Positions 24,851-32,775 of a stretch of DNA of 39,438 nucleotides are shown piece by piece; the first letter of the stretch is position 1, and each line of letters begins with the position of its first letter. Source of the stretch: Oscillospiraceae bacterium (lineage in GTDB: Bacteria; Bacillota; Clostridia; Oscillospirales; WRJC01). The stretch lies in the NCBI GenBank assembly GCA_009780985.1, contig WQYZ01000018.1, positions 1-39,438 on the forward strand, written 5' to 3'. The position numbers and the translations under genes are program-made. Under the pieces are notes generated by a model, which saw nothing but the letters and a program-made list of their open reading frames with translations, did not search any database and was not told where the DNA came from.

Positions 24851-26740
24851 ATGAAAACAAGAAGTAAAATTTTATCAATAGCACTGGTGGCTGTAATGAT
24901 TGCAATATTGATGATACCAGTAATGAACGTAGCAGCGGCAGACCCGGTAGATCATCCAATGATACCTGACTCAGTAGGACAGGGATTGACAGATGAAGCA
25001 AACACCGACGGTTCCATCGTAATCTCCGCCCCTAACGGTATAAGTTTAGCAGACAGTACTTTCTCTATATATCAAATATATAGATTGGAATCTTTCGACA
25101 TAGACAATAATACTTATGCGTATACAATCAACACTCCGTTCGAAGGTTTCGACGCATATGTTCATAGTTCTGCCAATAACTTTTTAGTAGACAGCACCTC
25201 TGCAAATATAACCCTTCAGGAATATCTCGAAAGCAACACTGTTGATACATCTGACGGACCTGTTTTAGCGGCTGCCAAAGCAATAGAACTCACCCAAGCA
25301 CTCATGGATTACATAAAAGGCACCCCTGCTCCTACAGATCTTGCTAAATACACAATAACAGCCACCGCACCTTCAACTTTAGCTACAGGCGATACTTTGT
25401 CGATAACCGGTATTCCTCTTGGTTATTATATGATTATGAGCGACGATTATAAGACTACAGACCCTAATAATGATACCCCTGTACCTACAGTAAAATCTCT
25501 GTGCGTTCTTACTACAACTAACAAAGAAGCTGATATAACAATCAAAGCTGACGCGCCTACTCTTGATAAACAAGTATGGAATGACAAAAAAGACGGAGGA
25601 GCAGATTGGGACAACCACACTGACGTAAATATTGGCGATACAGTCAACTTCCAGTTAGTCTCACATGTCCCAGATATGAATGGATATGATTCTTATGTTT
25701 TTAACGTACATGATATGATGAGCCCCGGATTAACATATAATGATGATATTGCAGTTTCAATTACAGGAGCTACACTTGTTCCTGCCGATTATAAAGTAGA
25801 ATATTCAACAAACGGTAATGATTATTACACAGACACCGCAGACACCGATTTGAATTACGTAGTCGGTCAACCATTGTACATTAAAGTTTCTTTTACACAT
25901 TTTATTGATTATATGGATTTGAAAGGTCACAGTGTTGTAGTGACATATTCAGCAACATTAAATGAAGAGGCAACAATCAACAATCAGAGTAACCCCAACG
26001 AAGCATGGTTAGAATACAGCAATAACCCCTATACTGACGATAAGGGAGAAACGCCTCACAGTATAGTACATGTATATACATTTGATATAAACGTGCATAA
26101 ATATACAGACAACGGGGCTCCTAATACGCCTCTTGCTAACGCAAAATTTGAGTTATACAGAGAGAACGACGTGACCTACAATTCTGTCACTGACAGTTAT
26201 ACTTACAGTAATCCAGTAGAATTCACAACTTATCAAGTGTCCGATCCTAATGTAGAACCTGCTGACGGACTCACAAATATTTACAAAGTCGCCAAAACGA
26301 CAGATACTAACAAAATTACCGAATTCACATCACCTCTAACCGGTAATATACAATTAATCGGTCTCGAAGCAGGCGTATATTATCTGAAAGAGACAGCGGC
26401 TCCTCAGGGATATAATGCATTAACTGCTCCGATAAAAGTTGAAATTACATATACAGTTAACCCTGATACCGGTGTTATGGCAGCAAACGGTTATACAGTA
26501 AATGTAACAGATCTTAACCAACCTGCACTTCTTAGAACGGCAGTAGTAGTGTCGGTGGTAAAAGTACAGAACAACACTGGCAATGAATTACCGCATACAG
26601 GCGGCATCGGCAGAACAATATTCTACATAGGCGGCACGCTCCTCGTAGTTATTGCAGGTTTCGCTTTGATAGTACGCTCCAAAATATCAAAAAAAGGCAA
26701 TAAAAAAACGGACGACGATTCCTCAATCATAACAGATTAA
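24851..26740 (+). CDS. LPHTG-anchored major pilin with isopeptide domains
   Basis: A 629-residue surface protein. Signal peptide (1-30, ending VAAADP). Residues about 50-230 form a first pilin-like domain. Residues about 235-405, opening with APTLDKQVWND and containing NIGDTVNFQLVS, look like the K2N isopeptide-forming domain of RrgB-type backbone pilins. A SpaA/Cna-B-type domain follows (about 410-560), with an E-box YYLKETAAPQGY at 510-521 (Glu514). The sorting signal is LPHTG at 580-584, a hydrophobic segment and a basic then acidic tail. The Lys in LDKQV is a candidate pilin-motif lysine for sortase linkage (inference). AAGGAG lies eight bases upstream. The class C sortase next to it should polymerise this subunit. 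Confidence 0.9.
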   Translation: MKTRSKILSIALVAVMIAILMIPVMNVAAADPVDHPMIPDSVGQGLTDEANTDGSIVISAPNGISLADSTFSIYQIYRLESFDIDNNTYAYTINTPFEGFDAYVHSSANNFLVDSTSANITLQEYLESNTVDTSDGPVLAAAKAIELTQALMDYIKGTPAPTDLAKYTITATAPSTLATGDTLSITGIPLGYYMIMSDDYKTTDPNNDTPVPTVKSLCVLTTTNKEADITIKADAPTLDKQVWNDKKDGGADWDNHTDVNIGDTVNFQLVSHVPDMNGYDSYVFNVHDMMSPGLTYNDDIAVSITGATLVPADYKVEYSTNGNDYYTDTADTDLNYVVGQPLYIKVSFTHFIDYMDLKGHSVVVTYSATLNEEATINNQSNPNEAWLEYSNNPYTDDKGETPHSIVHVYTFDINVHKYTDNGAPNTPLANAKFELYRENDVTYNSVTDSYTYSNPVEFTTYQVSDPNVEPADGLTNIYKVAKTTDTNKITEFTSPLTGNIQLIGLEAGVYYLKETAAPQGYNALTAPIKVEITYTVNPDTGVMAANGYTVNVTDLNQPALLRTAVVVSVVKVQNNTGNELPHTGGIGRTIFYIGGTLLVVIAGFALIVRSKISKKGNKKTDDDSSIITD

Positions 26741-26762
26741 TTAGTATTTATGTAAATTACAA

Positions 26763-26810
26763 GTAAGGGCGGGACTACTGAGCGAAGCTCAGTTAAACCC
26801 GCCCATTACG
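26763..26810. repeat. Degenerate palindromic element, copy 5, inside the pilus operon
   Basis: GTAAGGGCGGG pairs with CCCGCCCATTAC with slight mismatch around ACTGAGCGAAGCTCAGT, whose inner part is the same TTCG/CGAA tetraloop hairpin as in copy 3. It lies between pilin and sortase and ends only 14 bases before the sortase start. Confidence 0.75.
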
Positions 26811-26824
26811 GGAAGGAGGGACCT

Positions 26825-27676
26825 ATGAAAAAATTTATTGTCGGCGCATCGTTGGTAGTCTTGTTTATCGCAGGTCTCTCCGTTCTGCTTTATCCGGCTG
26901 TCAGCGACTACATAAACTCTCAAAGTCAGTCCCGCGTTATATCCCAATTCAACGCAGAACTTGTTAAATTAAGCGAGACCGACTACAGCGGCATAATTGA
27001 TAAGGCGAAAGCGTACAACGAAAGTCTTCTGAATAACCCGGACCGTTTCATGCCGACCGACGCAGACCTTAAAGAATACCATTCAATCCTCGATTTCAGC
27101 GGCACGGGCGTAATTGGAACTGTTGAAATACCGGAGATAAAAGTAAAACTCCCTATTTATCTCGGAACAGACGACTCCGTTTTGCAGGTCGGGATAGGAC
27201 ATCTTGCGGGTTCCTCGCTCCCTATAGGCGGACCGGGAACTCACAGCGTTTTATGCGGGCACAGGGGACTTCCGTCCTCGACTCTGCTGACAAACGCCGA
27301 CCAGTTAAAATTAGGCGACACATTTACGCTGAAAATACTGAACGAGACGCTGACTTATCAGGTTGACAACATAGTCATAGTTCTCCCTGAAGATATGTCC
27401 GCTTTAGCAATAGACCCGAGCAAAGACTACTGCACTCTGAGCACCTGCACGCCGTACGGTATAAACGACCACAGACTGCTGATACGCGGCATCCGGATAT
27501 TCCCGGATGACACACAAAGTCCAAAATTGAGCAGTATTTTCGCCGACGCAAGCCGTGCCGGTACAATGACGGGATATTTAATTTCCGCCGCGCCGGTAAT
27601 ATTGGTATCGTTGATATATACGCTCGTAAGAAACATAACGTCAAAAAAAAGAAAGGAAGTGATGACCGGCTTATGA
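26825..27676 (+). CDS. Class C (pilus-polymerising) sortase
   Basis: A 283-residue membrane transpeptidase that joins pilin subunits by isopeptide bonds at the LPxTG threonine. There are two membrane segments (about 4-24 and 243-265), the class C layout. The sortase core starts GTVEIPEIKVKLPIYLGT and includes VGIGHLAGSSLPIGG. The active site is His146 (in CGHRGLPSS), Cys208 (in TLSTCTPYG) and Arg217 (in NDHRLLIRG). The usual lid motif (Asp-Pro-Phe/Trp) ahead of the core is not obvious; NPDRF at 71-75 is the nearest match. AAGGAGGG precedes the ATG closely. The stop overlaps the following pilin gene by four bases. Confidence 0.93.
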   Translation: MKKFIVGASLVVLFIAGLSVLLYPAVSDYINSQSQSRVISQFNAELVKLSETDYSGIIDKAKAYNESLLNNPDRFMPTDADLKEYHSILDFSGTGVIGTVEIPEIKVKLPIYLGTDDSVLQVGIGHLAGSSLPIGGPGTHSVLCGHRGLPSSTLLTNADQLKLGDTFTLKILNETLTYQVDNIVIVLPEDMSALAIDPSKDYCTLSTCTPYGINDHRLLIRGIRIFPDDTQSPKLSSIFADASRAGTMTGYLISAAPVILVSLIYTLVRNITSKKRKEVMTGL

Positions 27677-29163
27677 AAAAATTAATCGCGATTCTAATCG
27701 TATCAGCTTTCATGTTGTCCGGTATGGGATTCATGTCTTCGGTATCCGCAGCAGATCCGCTGAAATTGATAGTAATTACAAATGATCCTATAGACGGAAC
27801 TCCAGTGTCAGGAATAAATGTTCAGATTTTTCAGATATCAACTGCTATCGTCAATGCCAATGCCCTCGATAAGGCTGATAAAATAAAATACACTCCAACC
27901 AGCGATTTTGCAAACGCGCTTAACGGAGTGCAATTAAACACGGATATCTTCAAGGAGCCTAACCCGACTTTGTCTAAAATTCTAAATAACTATGCTTCTA
28001 TGTCCGCAGAAGAAAATAATGCCATAGCCGGTATCCTCAATAATTATGCTGCTGTACATGACAATATAATCGAAACCGGAAAGAACCTTACAGATGATAA
28101 TGGTACGGTAGTGTTTGACAATCCAAACGCAGGTTTGTATTTAGTGACGCAAAAAGTCGATGCAAGTAGCAATAGCGGAAATAACATTAAGTATGAAATG
28201 CAGTCATTGTTTATAGTTTCAGTGCCATGTATAGATGATATAGATATAACTAAGCTGAATTATGCAGTTACTGCTTATCCTAAGTTAGTGGAGGTAGGTA
28301 AAGTAACCGTCAATAAATATTTCAGCTCGCAATCGGATATGCCTACCGACTCTACTATACATTTTACCGTGCGTTTAACGTCAACGATGAACAGTAATAC
28401 ATATATTGATTTTATCCTTGACAGCCGGCATCAATGGACTTCCAGCAGAGGTGATATTCCTGTAGGAACTTACAATGTTTCTGAGACAGGTATGCCGAGC
28501 GGCTACGGACTCGTATCTATGACTGCCACACCGCAAATGTCAGGAAATCAGATTACTGTGAAAAGCGATGCTGCCGTAACGATTAATGTGACAAACAAAA
28601 AAACGCCGTATATTCCGCCGACAACACCTGGACCGACTCCGCCGCCGGACAGTGACGAGACAACCACTACGACTGCTGCGACAGAGACAACAACGGAGAA
28701 ACCTAATACTACTACAACAGAATCTACCACTGAACCCACAGGCGGCACTACAGGTACAACTACGACTACAGGCAGCGAAGAAACTACAACCGCTAAGAAT
28801 ACTGTATTTTCGTCAGAATCCTCTCCTTTGGGTTCTCTGCCGTCTATACCGACCTACGCGACTACAGGGGATCTTATTCAACTCCCAAACGGCTGGTTCG
28901 CTGAAGATTTAGGCGACGGATTATACGCAATATTCGACAATGACGGCGTTCCGTTGGGATATGTTCAACTCGGAGACGGCGACGATATAATGACATACGA
29001 CGTAGAACATAACCTCGTGCCGCTTGATTCTCAAACGACTACTGAGGTTCCTAAATCGAATCCGAAAACAGGCGACAGTATTTATTTGACAGGATTTATT
29101 TTCTTAGCCGGTTTGCTCGGCGGCGTTCTGCTCTTGAACAAACGCTATCAATGGATTAAATAG
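27673..29163 (+). CDS. Stalked minor pilin / cell-wall-anchored surface protein
   Basis: A 496-residue surface protein coupled to the sortase gene by a four-base overlap. Signal peptide (1-26, VSAAD). Residues about 30-215 form a pilin-like domain with DDNGTVVFDNPNAGLYLVTQK. A second beta domain (about 222-310) has GDIPVGTYNVSETGMPSGYG, an E-box-like phrase. A Thr/Pro-rich stalk follows (about 315-375), then a small compact module (about 388-450, GWFAEDLGDGLYAIFDNDG, VPLGYVQLGDGDD) that I recall from other Oscillospirales surface proteins. The sorting signal is NPKTG at 463-467, a hydrophobic helix and KRYQWIK. Its NPKTG differs from the LPHTG of the main pilin, which suggests a base or anchor subunit attached by another sortase (inference). 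Confidence 0.85.
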   Translation: MKKLIAILIVSAFMLSGMGFMSSVSAADPLKLIVITNDPIDGTPVSGINVQIFQISTAIVNANALDKADKIKYTPTSDFANALNGVQLNTDIFKEPNPTLSKILNNYASMSAEENNAIAGILNNYAAVHDNIIETGKNLTDDNGTVVFDNPNAGLYLVTQKVDASSNSGNNIKYEMQSLFIVSVPCIDDIDITKLNYAVTAYPKLVEVGKVTVNKYFSSQSDMPTDSTIHFTVRLTSTMNSNTYIDFILDSRHQWTSSRGDIPVGTYNVSETGMPSGYGLVSMTATPQMSGNQITVKSDAAVTINVTNKKTPYIPPTTPGPTPPPDSDETTTTTAATETTTEKPNTTTTESTTEPTGGTTGTTTTTGSEETTTAKNTVFSSESSPLGSLPSIPTYATTGDLIQLPNGWFAEDLGDGLYAIFDNDGVPLGYVQLGDGDDIMTYDVEHNLVPLDSQTTTEVPKSNPKTGDSIYLTGFIFLAGLLGGVLLLNKRYQWIK

Positions 29164-29201
29164 ATTTACACATAATTAATTAAATAAGTTTATTTTAAAT
29201 T

Positions 29202-29269
29202 CGCGCTGAAGTTCCTCGCATTAAACTTGTAAAATAAGTTTTTAGACAGGGATGCCAGCGCGTTTTTTT
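29202..29269 (+). terminator. Probable terminator of the pilus operon
   Basis: CGCGCTG (29202-29208) pairs with CAGCGCG (29256-29262), followed directly by seven T residues. The 47-base loop contains a further weak hairpin (AAACTTGT / ATAAGTTT). The long loop makes it an atypical intrinsic terminator. Confidence 0.55.
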
Positions 29270-29353
29270 ATTTTTCAAATAAATTTTTTGTTTTTGCGCT
29301 GAAAATATTGAAAATTTGCCCGGTATATGATATAATATCATATATAATAGATG

Positions 29354-29465
29354 TGTCCGGAAACCCTGATTTACGTAGGGGCGGATGGTAATCCGCCCGT
29401 GATTTTACGGGACGATTACTTAAATTCAACGAAGTTGAATTTGTGTCCCCTACAGTTTCCGGACA
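29354..29465. repeat. Palindromic element copy 6 nested in a second inverted repeat
   Basis: The inner element (29375-29453) opens GTAGGGG and closes CCCCTAC, with GGCGGATGGTAATCCGCC and AAATTCAACGAAGTTGAATTT hairpins. Around it, TGTCCGGAAAC (29354-29364) and GTTTCCGGACA (29455-29465) form an 11-base perfect inverted repeat. The rest of the 336-base spacer between the pilus operon and the GH92 gene (29164-29499) holds only the terminator and AT-rich sequence with TATAAT-like words near 29330. Confidence 0.82.
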
Positions 29466-29499
29466 GATCTAATCAAAAATATAGAATGAGAAAGAATTT

Positions 29500-31566
29500 A
29501 TGGAAAAACTTACAAAATATGTGAACCCGAATATCGGGACAATCGGACATCTTCTTCAGGCTACTGCGCCGACCGTTATGTATCCGCACGGTATGATGCA
29601 AATCTCTCCGGATTTTAATTCTGTAAACGGCGACAGATATTTAGCCGACAGAATAAAGTGTTTTCCCGTAGGTCCGGTCGCGATCATGCCGACTAAAGGA
29701 AATTTAGATACCGGTTCAGATTTTGACCATGACCTTGAAACTTCATGTCCGCACATGTATTCCGTTTATCTCGAAACTCAGAAAATACAGGCAACTTATT
29801 CGGTCACTGAGCATTGTGCGATTTTTGAATTTGACTTTTTTGAAAAAAGTGAAAACGTCGAAAATCATGTGATTATGATCGCGCAGGGTGTAAAGGCTGT
29901 ATCATGCGAAGATAAAATCATGAAAACAAAAGGCAGATATTTTAATATTGACGCTTACGCGCTTTGCGAATTTTCAGAAAAGCCTAAGAGCATTGCGGGA
30001 ATACGGGAAAATACTTATAAGCTGAGTTTCGGTTCCGCAAAAATTCAAGTTAAAATAGGCATATCTTTTATAGATTCAGAACAGGCGGAATATAATCTGA
30101 ACAAAGAAATCCCGCATTTTGATATAAACAAAATAATCGAAGACGGCGAAAACAAATGGGACGTCGAATTGAATAAGATAAAAGTCAAAGGCGCTGAAAA
30201 CGATAAGAGAATATTCTACACCGCGCTTTACAGGTCTTTGCAGAGACCTTACAATTTGTCCGAATACGGCAGATATTATTCGAATTATGACGGTAAAATC
30301 CATGAAGATAATGGTTCAGAGTTTTACTGCGGCGACGGGTTATGGGATACTTTCAGATGTCTGCATCCGCTTCAGTTGATTTTAGAGCCTGAAACGCATA
30401 AGAGCGTTTTGGCTTCATATATCAGGATGTACGAGCAGAGCGGATTAATGCCCAATTTCCCGTTTCCTCAGGGTGACAGAGCTTTTATGATAGGGTTTCA
30501 TTCGGCTTCGCTTTTCGCCGACGCTTATGTCAAAAATATAGAATTTGATATCGAAAAGGCATATGAGGGAGTAAGAAAAAACGTCTTTGAGCGTTCGATG
30601 CTTCCATGGGTAAACGCTCCGGCGACAGAGCTTGACGAAATATATTACAAAAACGGGTTTTTCCCCGCGCTTGCTCCCGGACAGAGCGAATTTGTTAAAG
30701 AAGCGCACAAGTTTGAGGGCAGGCAAGCCGTTTCTGTCACGCTTGAACACAGTTATACGGATTGGTGCGCTTATATTTTAGCCAAAGCGCTGGGAAAGGA
30801 ACAGGACGCCGAAGTCCTGCTGAAACGCAGTCAAAATTATAAAAATGTGTTTAACCGTGAGACAAAATTCATGGCTCCGAAAACGGCGGACGGCAGATTT
30901 ATAGAAGATTTCAATCCTAAACTGTCAGGAGGGCAGGGAGGACGTCTGTATTTTTCTGAAAACAATTCGTGGACTTACACGTTCAGCGTTTTTCACGATA
31001 TAGACGGACTTATCGAGCTTTTCGGCGGCAAAGACGAGTTTGCGGACAGACTTGGCAGGCTGTTTACAGAATCTCCCGGGACGTCAAAATATGATTTTCT
31101 TAAGCAATTCCCGGATTCGACGGGACTTATGGGTCAGTATACTATGGGAAACGAACCTGCGTTCCATATTCCGTATTTGTTTAACTATACTGGTAACAGT
31201 TGCAAAACTCAGCGGAAAATTCACGAGATAATCAGACTGTGGTTCACCGACCACCCGCTTGGGATATGCGGGGACGAGGACGGCGGGGCAATGTCGTCTT
31301 GGCTGGTCTTTTCGGCGATGGGTTTTTATCCGGTATGCCCGGGCAAACCTGTTTATGATTTAGGCAGTCCGATTTTCGATGAGATAATTATTGCCGCAGA
31401 TAAGGCAGACCTGACTATAAAAGCAGACGGCGCGTCTGGAAGGGCAAAGTATATAAAATCCGCATATTTAGACGGTAAATCGATAAATTTGGAACATCCC
31501 GTTATAAAACACGAAGATTTGTATAAAAGCGCCGTATTAAATCTTGAGATGTCTAAATACAATTAA
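29500..31566 (+). CDS. GH92-family alpha-mannosidase, without signal peptide
   Basis: A 688-residue glycoside hydrolase of family 92, calcium-dependent exo-acting alpha-mannosidases. It starts YVNPNIGTIGH, the usual family opening. Later come ALYRSLQRPYN, FYCGDGLWDTFRCLHPL, the general-acid motif MGNEPAFHIPYLFNYTG with Glu552, and CGDEDGGAMSSW with Asp592 and Asp594 as the likely base and helper, then GFYPVCPGKPVYDLGSP. Most characterised members come from Bacteroides and are exported. Here there is no signal peptide, so it should act in the cytoplasm on imported manno-oligosaccharides. No transporter gene is adjacent. A strong terminator follows, so it is likely a single-gene unit. Confidence 0.92.
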   Translation: MEKLTKYVNPNIGTIGHLLQATAPTVMYPHGMMQISPDFNSVNGDRYLADRIKCFPVGPVAIMPTKGNLDTGSDFDHDLETSCPHMYSVYLETQKIQATYSVTEHCAIFEFDFFEKSENVENHVIMIAQGVKAVSCEDKIMKTKGRYFNIDAYALCEFSEKPKSIAGIRENTYKLSFGSAKIQVKIGISFIDSEQAEYNLNKEIPHFDINKIIEDGENKWDVELNKIKVKGAENDKRIFYTALYRSLQRPYNLSEYGRYYSNYDGKIHEDNGSEFYCGDGLWDTFRCLHPLQLILEPETHKSVLASYIRMYEQSGLMPNFPFPQGDRAFMIGFHSASLFADAYVKNIEFDIEKAYEGVRKNVFERSMLPWVNAPATELDEIYYKNGFFPALAPGQSEFVKEAHKFEGRQAVSVTLEHSYTDWCAYILAKALGKEQDAEVLLKRSQNYKNVFNRETKFMAPKTADGRFIEDFNPKLSGGQGGRLYFSENNSWTYTFSVFHDIDGLIELFGGKDEFADRLGRLFTESPGTSKYDFLKQFPDSTGLMGQYTMGNEPAFHIPYLFNYTGNSCKTQRKIHEIIRLWFTDHPLGICGDEDGGAMSSWLVFSAMGFYPVCPGKPVYDLGSPIFDEIIIAADKADLTIKADGASGRAKYIKSAYLDGKSINLEHPVIKHEDLYKSAVLNLEMSKYN

Positions 31567-31588
31567 TCTGCGCGAAGTTGATTGCGTC

Positions 31589-31628
31589 AAAAACCCCACG
31601 GTATATTGCGGTATATCGTGGGGTTTTT
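31589..31628 (+). terminator. Strong terminator after the GH92 gene
   Basis: AAAAACCCCACG (31589-31600) pairs perfectly with CGTGGGGTTTTT (31617-31628); the loop GTATATTGCGGTATAT can add inner pairs. The T run on both strands makes it bidirectional. Confidence 0.9.
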
Positions 31629-31768
31629 ATTTTTCGAAATTGTTGTCGGGAAACTATACTGAACAGATTCAGTTATGTTGGGAATTTTAAATTTTGAAGT
31701 AAGGTATTGGGTTGTTCAATGTTTACCTTTAACGTTTGTTTATATGGTGATTTATAATTTATATTAAA

Positions 31769-31885
31769 TTAGTTGCAGAAGCAGCACAATACTATTATAA
31801 TTAAGATTATCCAGATAATCCATTCGCAGCCGCCTCCGAAAAGACCGTCATTACAGCCGCAGCCGTCTTTCATGCCAAATCCCAT
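31769..31885 (-). CDS. 38-residue Cys/Gly-rich membrane peptide
   Basis: Reading leftward from the ATG at 31885, a short frame begins MGFGMKDGCGCNDGLFGGGC, continues with a hydrophobic stretch rich in Trp and Ile, and ends LCCFCN before TAA at 31771-31769. A strong GGGGGTGAG ribosome site lies just before the ATG, which is rare by chance. Composition (Gly/Cys head, one Ile-rich membrane helix, Cys-rich end) resembles tiny clostridial and bacillar peptides of the YjcZ/sporulation-associated kind. The function is unknown; a spore-coat or membrane-modulating role is only a guess. It is convergent with the GH92 gene. Confidence 0.65.
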   Translation of the reverse strand: MGFGMKDGCGCNDGLFGGGCEWIIWIILIIIVLCCFCN

Positions 31886-31941
31886 TCTCTCACCCCCTTT
31901 GTTATTATATTATGCGGCGGGCATGATAGATGTGCAAAGAT

Positions 31942-32000
31942 AAAGAACTTGTTGAAAATTCGACAAACTTTGTTTGTCAGAATTTTCTATCAAGTTCTTT
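31942..32000. repeat. Long imperfect hairpin
   Basis: AAAGAACTTG (31942-31951) pairs with CAAGTTCTTT (31991-32000); inside, GAAAATT pairs with AATTTTC and GACAAAC with GTTTGTC. Together this forms an almost continuous 59-base cruciform. It lies between two small leftward genes and may separate their transcripts. Confidence 0.7.
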
Positions 32001-32048
32001 AAAGTAAAGGACGGAGATATTCCGTCCTGTGATAAGTAGGATAAATAG

Positions 32049-32252
32049 TCAGATTTTACTGAATTTATATCTTTCAACCCAATTTTTCAAAAACCAATCC
32101 CGTTCATATATATATTTGTCAACCCACCGCCTGTGAAACCAGTCTCTGTCAATCAGGGTTCTGTCGAGATTTTCCTGATTTTTCCGGTCGGAATCGGTTA
32201 AATAAGACTTTCTGCCATTGCGGTTCGTAAATTTACGTTTTATAATTATCAT
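32049..32252 (-). CDS. Small basic Trp-rich repeat protein (uncertain)
   Basis: A 67-residue frame if started at the ATG at 32252; the open frame extends 13 codons further upstream. It is strongly basic at the start (IIIKRKFTNRNGRKSY), and the second half holds two copies of a 12-residue motif, RDWFHRRWVDKY and RDWFLKNWVERY, spaced by four residues. AAAGGA directly touches the ATG, too close for a good ribosome site, so the start is uncertain. I do not recognise a family. The internal repeat argues that the frame is under protein-level selection. Confidence 0.45.
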   Translation of the reverse strand: MIIIKRKFTNRNGRKSYLTDSDRKNQENLDRTLIDRDWFHRRWVDKYIYERDWFLKNWVERYKFSKI

Positions 32253-32417
32253 TCCTTTCTGCCATAATAACATAGCAATTAGGCTACACAATAACTTAAT
32301 AATAGTTTAGTAGTCTAATATTATTATATGAAAAAGTATCGGCGTATGACAAATTAAAGATAATATATTTTACGTATAATACTCCGTTAAATTTTTATGT
32401 AAAATTTAATCAGCCTA

Positions 32418-32446
32418 TTGACAAAACAGAAAAATTGATGTAGAAT
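32418..32446 (+). promoter_or_regulatory. SigA-type promoter without a following ORF
   Basis: TTGACA (32418-32423), 17 bases, TAGAAT (32441-32446). The first possible gene downstream starts 330 bases away, and the sequence just after the promoter is GC-rich and foldable, so this probably drives an RNA. Confidence 0.6.
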
Positions 32447-32452
32447 AAGAAC

Positions 32453-32565
32453 AGAGAAATAAAGAATGCGAGCAATCGCAGAGAGTTCACACCTCCCTGC
32501 GGTCTGCATAAGGTGAGCCAGCACCATATACAACGGAATTAATCCGCACCCGCATGATTCTATTA
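32453..32565 (+). ncRNA. Candidate structured small RNA, family not recognised
   Basis: A GC-rich island in an AT-rich spacer, directly behind a good promoter. A closing stem pairs AGAA (32463-32466) and TGCG (32467-32470) with CGCA (32551-32554) and TTCT (32558-32561). Inside are three hairpins: CGCAGAGAG/CTCCCTGCG (32477-32485 and 32493-32501, one mismatch), GGTG/CACC (32512-32515 and 32522-32525) and CGGA/TCCG (32534-32537 and 32543-32546). It does not match tRNA, SRP RNA, T-box or the common riboswitch cores that I can recall. The ends are estimated. It could also be a 6S-like or antisense RNA. Confidence 0.4.
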
Positions 32566-32663
32566 TACATCATATGGTGAATTTAGTCAATATATATTTG
32601 GAATTATGGGTGTCTGTTTTTGTAACGGCTGTGTATGGGGTTTCACCCTGCACGGCGTTTGTT

Positions 32664-32731
32664 ATTTCTCGGCGAGAAATTATCTTTGGGTGGGTGGCGA
32701 AGCGTGGCGACGCAGCTTCGTTCACCCGAAG
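32664..32731 (+). other. Structured leader of a small Cys-rich gene
   Basis: Two strong hairpins: ATTTCTC/GAGAAAT (32664-32670 and 32674-32680), and a longer one built on GGGTG/CACCC (32692-32696, 32723-32727) with CGAAGC/GCTTCG inside (32698-32703, 32715-32720). They lie 45 bases before the gene at 32776 and might control it, or be relics of a palindromic repeat. The remaining spacer from 32292 to 32775 shows nothing else beyond the candidate RNA. Confidence 0.5.
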
Positions 32732-32775
32732 GTAATCCGCTGAGAACATTCACTTAAAAACAAGGGTTAATTCCG

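Noticed and set aside
28640..28800. Thr-rich tract as a DNA satellite or phase-variable repeat
   Set aside because: The codons for Thr vary and no exact unit repeats; it reads as a normal protein stalk.
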